From Candidatus Sericytochromatia bacterium (GTDB lineage: Bacteria; Cyanobacteriota; Sericytochromatia; UBA7694): a stretch of DNA of 51,954 bases. A program made the position numbers and the translations under genes. Below are positions 47,783 through 51,954 of this stretch, piece by piece (position 1 is the first letter of the stretch; every line of letters starts with the position of its first letter). The stretch is from positions 1 through 51,954 of the forward strand of contig JACYMC010000090.1 in assembly GCA_015272195.1 (NCBI GenBank), given 5' to 3'. Under the pieces are notes generated by a model. It did not search any database. It was given only the letters and a program-made list of their open reading frames with translations, and had not been told where the DNA came from.

Positions 47783-50071
47783 TTAAAAGGGAATGCCAAA
47801 GCCAATATGAAACGCACCACCTTTGTCGCCCTCTTGTTTGCCCACCAGCTTGTGGCCATAGCCAGCGTGCAGCACGCCAAAATTGCCCAGCTTGACGTTG
47901 ACGCCCACGCCTGCGCCGACTTTTGGCGAAAATTGTGTGCCGTCAAAGAAGTCACCGGCCGTGACGCGGGCAGTGGCGCTGACGGGGCCCCAGATTTCGG
48001 CGTTGACGCCCGCGGTGCCAATGGCGTAACTGGAGCCCACCAGGCTGCCGTCAGACTCCCAGCCCAGCAAGGTGCGGCCGCTGCCGGAGTTATTGAATTT
48101 TTCGTAGAGTGGCGTGTTGCCAATGCTGGTGCCGGCCTGGGCGCCAGCGTGCAGGGTAAAGCGCTCCGAGCTGCCCAGCGGGCGGTAATAGTCAAAGCGG
48201 CTGTCCAGCTTGCCGATCGCTTCGCCGCTGATCCAGACCGGCTCGGCTGAGGTCTGCCACTTCATGCCTTCTTTGGGCAGGCTGGGGTTGTCGAGGGTGT
48301 TGTAAGTCAGGGTTGGCTTCAGACCCAGACGAAAATCGGTGCCGCTGCCTGAAACCGAGTACTGGGGGTCAATGCCCACCCGCTGGCCGTCGAGGGTCAG
48401 GTCCATGCGCCAAGGCGAGTCGTAGATATCGCCGAGGGGACGACCCACGGTGACTTTGGCCCCCGTGCGGGTTTCGTCAGAGTAAGGCCCCTGCCACTGG
48501 CGGTGGTAAACACCAGCCCCCAGAGAGGTACGGTTGTCAAAGGCCCAGGGGTCGTAATAGTTTAATCCGCCGCCCCAGACTTTGGTGCCCAGGGTGACAT
48601 CTGCGCTGACGCGGCGGTTCATACCGGCCATATTGCCCAGGTTCATGCTGGCGGTGCCAAAGGGGCCGTTGCTTAGGCTGTAGCCTGCCCCTACGTTAAA
48701 GCTGGAGGCTTTGTCTTCGGCGGCATGCACCCGCACGCGCACCTTGTCGGGATCTTCCGGGTCCGGCTCCACGCTGTGCTGCACGTTGGCAAAGAGCCCC
48801 GTGCCCGAGACGCGCTTGAGGTCATCGTCGAGGGTTTTGAGGTTGACCGGCTGATCGGCCTTCAGGCGCATTTCGCGCTGCAGCACTTCACTTTTGGTTT
48901 TATCATTGCCGCTGAAAGCGATATCGCTGAGTTTGGCTTCGCGTACATTGATGGTCAGCTGGCCGTCTTTGAGGTCTGCCGAGACCCCTTCAGGCGGCAT
49001 CAGCAGGTAGCCGTCGTCGGCGTATTTCTGTTGCAGGGCCTGCATGCCGCTCTGGATGTTTTCCATGGTCAGGGGTTTGGGAAAGAGGGCCTGCGCCACT
49101 TCGGGGCTATAGACCGTCATACCTTTAAAATCGAGCTGCTGCGGCATCTCGGTGCTGCGCAGATCGACGCTCAGCACGCCTTCGCCGGCCTCATTCTGGC
49201 CGTAGGTAAAGGTCAGCTGGGGCACAATCTGGCCGCGCTCAGCGTAATGGGCCTTGAGTTTTTCCATGCCCTGATCCACAGAGGCCGGGTTATAGGGCGG
49301 CTGAAAAAAGCCTTTGAGGGTTTCGGCCTCGCTGGCCGGCACGCCTGAAACCTGCAGCTGGCTGGGCAGGGTGCTGACGTCGAGGTAGATGTCGAGGCTG
49401 TCGCCATTGATATGGGGCTGCACCTGTCGAACCACCACCTGGCTGTCCTGATCCATCTTGCTTTGGAGGGCTTTGAGTCCCTTATCAATGTTTTCGCGGG
49501 TCAGGGGCTTGGGGAAGAGATCCTGCATGGCCTGCATGCGCTGGGGGTCAAGCCCGTGAATCTGTACTTTTTCGGGCACGGGCTGGACGTTCAGGGTGAG
49601 CTGAATGCCTTTGTCGGTGGCGCTGGGGCTGAAATCAACGGATAAAAAGCGATTGCTTTTAAAGAGCCGGTCGGCTTCTTTTTGCAGATCGTGTAAATTG
49701 GCAGCCCGCCCGCTTTTGAGCTTGAGGTTGTCTTCGAGCCAGCGCTGGTGCGGACCGGCCCCCTGGATTTCAATGCCGGTCACCTTGTGGGCGTCGGGCT
49801 CATTGTCGATCAGAATGGGGATCGCTGGAATGGCGTCAACGCGGACTTTGGCGTCCTGGGCTTTGCGAATGCCGATGTTTTCGACCACAAATTTGTCTTC
49901 GGTGACAAAGAGCTGGCCTTCATGCTCAAAATAGAGTTCGTCGCGGAAGTTTTTGCTGATCAGGCTCTGGTTTTTTTCGACATAGGACTTGGGCGTCTCG
50001 CCTTCAGGCACGGGAATCTGGCGAATCGAGCGCGGGTCCACAGTACGTCCGTTGATATTGACGTTTCCCAT
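47783..50071 (-). CDS. Omp85/BamA-like outer-membrane protein, no signal peptide, five POTRA-like repeats
   Basis: A 762-aa protein. After a 90-residue N-terminal module without signal peptide (MGNVNINGRTVD...), five POTRA-like repeats follow at about 94-460. Each has a leading strand (GIEIQGAG, KVQIHGLD, QLQVSGVP, QLDFKGMT, DIAFSGND). The C-terminal ~300 residues are a beta-barrel (NVGAGYSLSNGPFGT, GGGLNYYDPW) ending in phenylalanine (FHIGFGIPF). Family proteins insert other barrels into the outer membrane. Two oddities: no Sec signal, and the usual barrel 'RG[FY]' motif reads LLGW. AAGGAT supports the ATG. It follows the OppC-like gene on the same strand after 104 bp. It could be a TamA or lineage-specific relative and not the essential BamA. 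Confidence 0.82.
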   Translation of the reverse strand: MGNVNINGRTVDPRSIRQIPVPEGETPKSYVEKNQSLISKNFRDELYFEHEGQLFVTEDKFVVENIGIRKAQDAKVRVDAIPAIPILIDNEPDAHKVTGIEIQGAGPHQRWLEDNLKLKSGRAANLHDLQKEADRLFKSNRFLSVDFSPSATDKGIQLTLNVQPVPEKVQIHGLDPQRMQAMQDLFPKPLTRENIDKGLKALQSKMDQDSQVVVRQVQPHINGDSLDIYLDVSTLPSQLQVSGVPASEAETLKGFFQPPYNPASVDQGMEKLKAHYAERGQIVPQLTFTYGQNEAGEGVLSVDLRSTEMPQQLDFKGMTVYSPEVAQALFPKPLTMENIQSGMQALQQKYADDGYLLMPPEGVSADLKDGQLTINVREAKLSDIAFSGNDKTKSEVLQREMRLKADQPVNLKTLDDDLKRVSGTGLFANVQHSVEPDPEDPDKVRVRVHAAEDKASSFNVGAGYSLSNGPFGTASMNLGNMAGMNRRVSADVTLGTKVWGGGLNYYDPWAFDNRTSLGAGVYHRQWQGPYSDETRTGAKVTVGRPLGDIYDSPWRMDLTLDGQRVGIDPQYSVSGSGTDFRLGLKPTLTYNTLDNPSLPKEGMKWQTSAEPVWISGEAIGKLDSRFDYYRPLGSSERFTLHAGAQAGTSIGNTPLYEKFNNSGSGRTLLGWESDGSLVGSSYAIGTAGVNAEIWGPVSATARVTAGDFFDGTQFSPKVGAGVGVNVKLGNFGVLHAGYGHKLVGKQEGDKGGAFHIGFGIPF

Positions 50072-50107
50072 AAACAGGTATCCTTATTTATATTGCAGGC
50101 TGTCTCT

Positions 50108-50113
50108 ATTATA
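50108..50113 (-). promoter_or_regulatory. Candidate -10 element (TATAAT) for the Omp85 gene
   Basis: TATAAT on the minus strand, 36 bases before the Omp85 ATG. No strong -35 hexamer is seen 16-18 bases upstream. Confidence 0.4.
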
Positions 50114-50175
50114 TCGCCTGAAGCCCCAAAACTTTCGCCGGCCGCTGCAAGCGTGAATTCCTGCGGTTGTGGGAC

Positions 50176-51417
50176 TTATTTCAGGCGGGGATCCAGCGCG
50201 TCGCGCACCCCGTCGCCGAAGAGGTTAAAGGCAAAGACGGTGATGGCAATTGCCAGACCGGGAATCAGAGGGATCCAGGGGGCATCGCGGAAGTAGCCCA
50301 GGCTGTCGTTGATCATGCTGCCCCAGCTGGCAGTGGGCACTTTGACCCCAAAGCCCAGAAAGCTGAGAGAGGCTTCGGTCATGATCGCACTGGCAATGCC
50401 CATGGTGGCGACCACAATGATCGGCGCGGCCACGTTGGGCAGGATGTGGCGGAACATAATAAAGCCGTCCTGAGCGCCCAGGGAGCGTGAGGCTTCAACA
50501 AACTCCTGTTCGCGCACGCTCAGCACCTGTGAGCGTACCAGGCGGGCGTACTGGGTCCAGCTGACCACTGAAATGGCCACGCAGATAAATATCACCTCCG
50601 GCGTCAGGCCGATCTTCTGGGTCATCTGAAAGAAGGCCACCTCGGCCGGGTTGACCACGGCCACAATCGCCATCACCAGCAGCAGATCCGGAAAGGCCAT
50701 CATAATATCTGTCAGGCGCATAATGGCGGCATCGATCCAGCCGCCAAAATAACCCGAAACCAGCCCCAGCACGGTGCCAATCAGCACGGCCATGCCAATG
50801 GCAATCATGCCCACCTGCAGCGAGACCTGCGCGCCATAAATCAGGCGGCTGAGCACATCGCGCCCGCTGGCATCTGTACCCAGTGGGAAGTAATGCTGGT
50901 TTTCGAGCTGGGCGGCGCTAATAGGGATGCTCAGCAGGGCAAGGTCTTCACCGGTCGGGCTGAGGCTCAGGCCGCTGCCGGCGGCACTCATCTCCGGTCG
51001 GCGCGGATTGACCGGAACGGTGACGCTCTGCTCACCGGCTTCAAAGCCGATATTCTGGCGGGTGCTGAATTCATACTGGCCGTCAGGGCTGGTGTAGGTA
51101 ATGGTCGACGGCACGCTGTAGGCCCGCTCCGCCGGCTGGGCCAGGGTCAGGGTCAGCTGCTTGCCGTGGCTGCGCATGGGCAGGGGCATCCCGTAAGAGG
51201 AGGTGCCACCAGGGTACTGGGTATTGGGATCATGGGGGCTGATCCAGGGGGCCAGCAGCGCCAGACCCACCAGCAGCACAATCACAATGCCGCCGACCAC
51301 GGCCACTTTGTCTTTGAGCAGGCGGCGTCCGGCTTCGTGCCAGAGACTGTTGCCGCCACCGCGGACTTCGGGCATGCGTTGCAGCTCACCCGTGGCCATG
51401 CCAAGATTTGAACTCAT
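50176..51417 (-). CDS. OppC/DppC-type ABC transporter permease with extracytoplasmic insertion
   Basis: A 413-aa permease for oligopeptide/dipeptide-type import. The OppC_N segment holds TM1 (VAVVGGIVIVLLVGLALLAPW). A ~110-residue stretch follows (about 62-175, beta-rich and Ser/Thr/Pro-rich) where typical OppC has only a few tens. Then come the hallmark LGTDASGRDVLSRLIYGAQVS and the membrane core. The EAA-type loop (EASRSLGAQDGFIMFRHILPN) contacts the ATPase. A C-terminal GDGVRDALDPRLK is typical. AGGAG supports the ATG. No OppB, ATPase or binding protein lies in the window, so it is an orphan here. Confidence 0.9.
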   Translation of the reverse strand: MSSNLGMATGELQRMPEVRGGGNSLWHEAGRRLLKDKVAVVGGIVIVLLVGLALLAPWISPHDPNTQYPGGTSSYGMPLPMRSHGKQLTLTLAQPAERAYSVPSTITYTSPDGQYEFSTRQNIGFEAGEQSVTVPVNPRRPEMSAAGSGLSLSPTGEDLALLSIPISAAQLENQHYFPLGTDASGRDVLSRLIYGAQVSLQVGMIAIGMAVLIGTVLGLVSGYFGGWIDAAIMRLTDIMMAFPDLLLVMAIVAVVNPAEVAFFQMTQKIGLTPEVIFICVAISVVSWTQYARLVRSQVLSVREQEFVEASRSLGAQDGFIMFRHILPNVAAPIIVVATMGIASAIMTEASLSFLGFGVKVPTASWGSMINDSLGYFRDAPWIPLIPGLAIAITVFAFNLFGDGVRDALDPRLK

Positions 51418-51784
51418 GAAAGGTACTCCTGAATCAAGCGCTGCTTCAGTCTACCCCAGAATCCATGCGGAACCAAGGGGGCATGCTTTTGGCGTGTCAC
51501 TGGTGATTGACGTCAGACGAAAGTCTGCTGACACAGGCTCGCGGCGGAGCAGAGCGCGGGCTTGTGCAAACAAGCCTGCCCGACTGGGATGTTGTGGAGT
51601 CTTAAGCAGCTTGCCTGACAGGGCATACGCAGGGCAGCACATATCAGTAATAACTCAATGTTCATAGCTTTTGCCTGACATGATCGCTGAAAGCAAAGAA
51701 AGAAGACCTTTTTAGAATGGTGTATATTTTGAATAACCACAAACAAAATAAAAACCATACAAAAAGGTCTGAAGCCAAGCTACC
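51418..51784. other. Intergenic region with several inverted repeats
   Basis: A 367-bp non-coding stretch upstream of the permease and before a probable transposase. It holds a GNRA-type hairpin CAGAC-GAAA-GTCTG (51514-51527), a second hairpin GGCTTG/CAAGCC (51559-51576) and a long inverted repeat (51704-51770, listed separately). TTGCCTGACA occurs twice (about 51610 and 51671). This may be a structured leader or mobile-element end; no known RNA family is recognised. Confidence 0.5.
51704..51770. repeat. Long AT-rich inverted repeat (hairpin) just before a transposase-like ORF
   Basis: Left arm 51704-51731 starts AGACCTTTTT and right arm 51744-51770 ends AAAAAGGTCT. Inside, ATGGT pairs with ACCAT and ATTTTG with CAAAAT, giving a ~27-base arm with few mismatches and a 12-base loop. 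It ends 14 bases before the ORF at 51785. It could be the terminal inverted repeat of an insertion sequence or a structure limiting transposase expression. Confidence 0.7.
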
Positions 51785-51954
51785 ATGTACTCCTTTTCTT
51801 GTATACCCCCTGAAATCAGAAAAAGCCTGGAAGGCTTACGTCATCAATTCCGGGCAAAGCATTTGCTCACGCTGTCCTGGCTGGTTTTTTTGCACATCAT
51901 TTGTTTTGAAACCGCCAACCTTAAAACACTCCATAAACATGCTTCAAACATTGA
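51785..51954 (+). CDS. N-terminus of a probable DDE transposase (runs off the window)
   Basis: An open frame from ATG 51785 to the window end (56 codons) that is too incomplete for the ORF track. The sequence (IPPEIRKSLEGLRHQF, then LTLSWLVFLHIICFE and LKTLHKHA) resembles the helical start of IS4/IS701-type transposases. With the strong inverted repeat just upstream, this suggests an insertion sequence begins near 51.7 kb. The family call is tentative because only the head is visible. Confidence 0.45.
   Translation, partial: MYSFSCIPPEIRKSLEGLRHQFRAKHLLTLSWLVFLHIICFETANLKTLHKHASNI

Noticed and set aside
1-51954. CRISPR array, tRNA or rRNA genes
   Set aside because: No regularly spaced direct repeats and no cloverleaf or rRNA sequence noticed on reading; a tRNAscan/Infernal run would be decisive.

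Overview
This window looks like chromosome from a diderm (Gram-negative-type) bacterium. It encodes an Omp85/BamA-like outer-membrane protein, a small predicted outer-membrane beta-barrel and two predicted lipoproteins. One gene is a clear homologue of Ycf23 (DUF561), a family known mainly from cyanobacteria and algal plastids, and one lipoprotein carries Ycf48-like propeller repeats. No photosynthesis genes are seen. My best inference is a non-photosynthetic relative of the cyanobacterial lineage (Sericytochromatia or Blackallbacteria-like), but this is inferred from a few family resemblances and was not tested by search.

Layout. 1-55: hairpin-bearing tail that resembles the right end of an IS200/IS605 (TnpB) element. 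71-2663 (-): two tandem CNNM/CorC-type transporter paralogues. 2876-3601 (+): glycine-zipper protein with a Tyr/Gln-rich N-terminus. 3729-5243 (-): FMN-binding glutamate synthase-like protein. 5339-9904 (+): methyltransferase, a RelA/SpoT-like-fold candidate, a pyroglutamyl peptidase-like protein and an SDR oxidoreductase. 10027-14683 (+): Ig/Ycf48-like lipoprotein, dienelactone hydrolase-like lipoprotein, Ycf23 homologue, histidine phosphatase and outer-membrane protein. 14691-16823 (-): UvrD/Rep-type helicase.

17119-36988 is a surface-glycan region. A first block holds a LegB-type dehydratase, a sugar nucleotidyltransferase, a second SDR and a large GT4 protein. A second, tightly packed block makes and probably decorates a pseudaminic acid-like nonulosonic acid: PseB, PseC, an SpsF-like cytidylyltransferase, two methyltransferases, a GNAT/ATP-grasp fusion, a HAD hydrolase and a Pse-associated methylase. 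PseI lies on the opposite strand. A B12-binding radical SAM enzyme and two very large proteins (one GT-B-like, one containing a GT2 domain) follow. No PseG and no ordinary PseF/NeuA is present in the window.

36996-37550 (-): a second glycine-zipper protein, whose first ~90 residues match the N-terminus of the Omp85 protein at 47783-50071. 37735-39741 (+): aspartate-type aminotransferase and a GT2 protein. 39801-43003 (+): division/cell-wall genes rsmH, ftsL-like and ftsI. 43000-47607 (-): two multidomain sensor kinases. 47783-51417 (-): Omp85 protein and an OppC-like permease. 51418-51954: intergenic DNA with strong inverted repeats, then the start of a probable transposase that runs off the window.

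No tRNA, rRNA or CRISPR array was recognised. The least routine features are the modified nonulosonate cassette, the signal-peptide-less N-terminal module shared by two unrelated proteins, and the probable TnpB-element end with an adjacent guide position.
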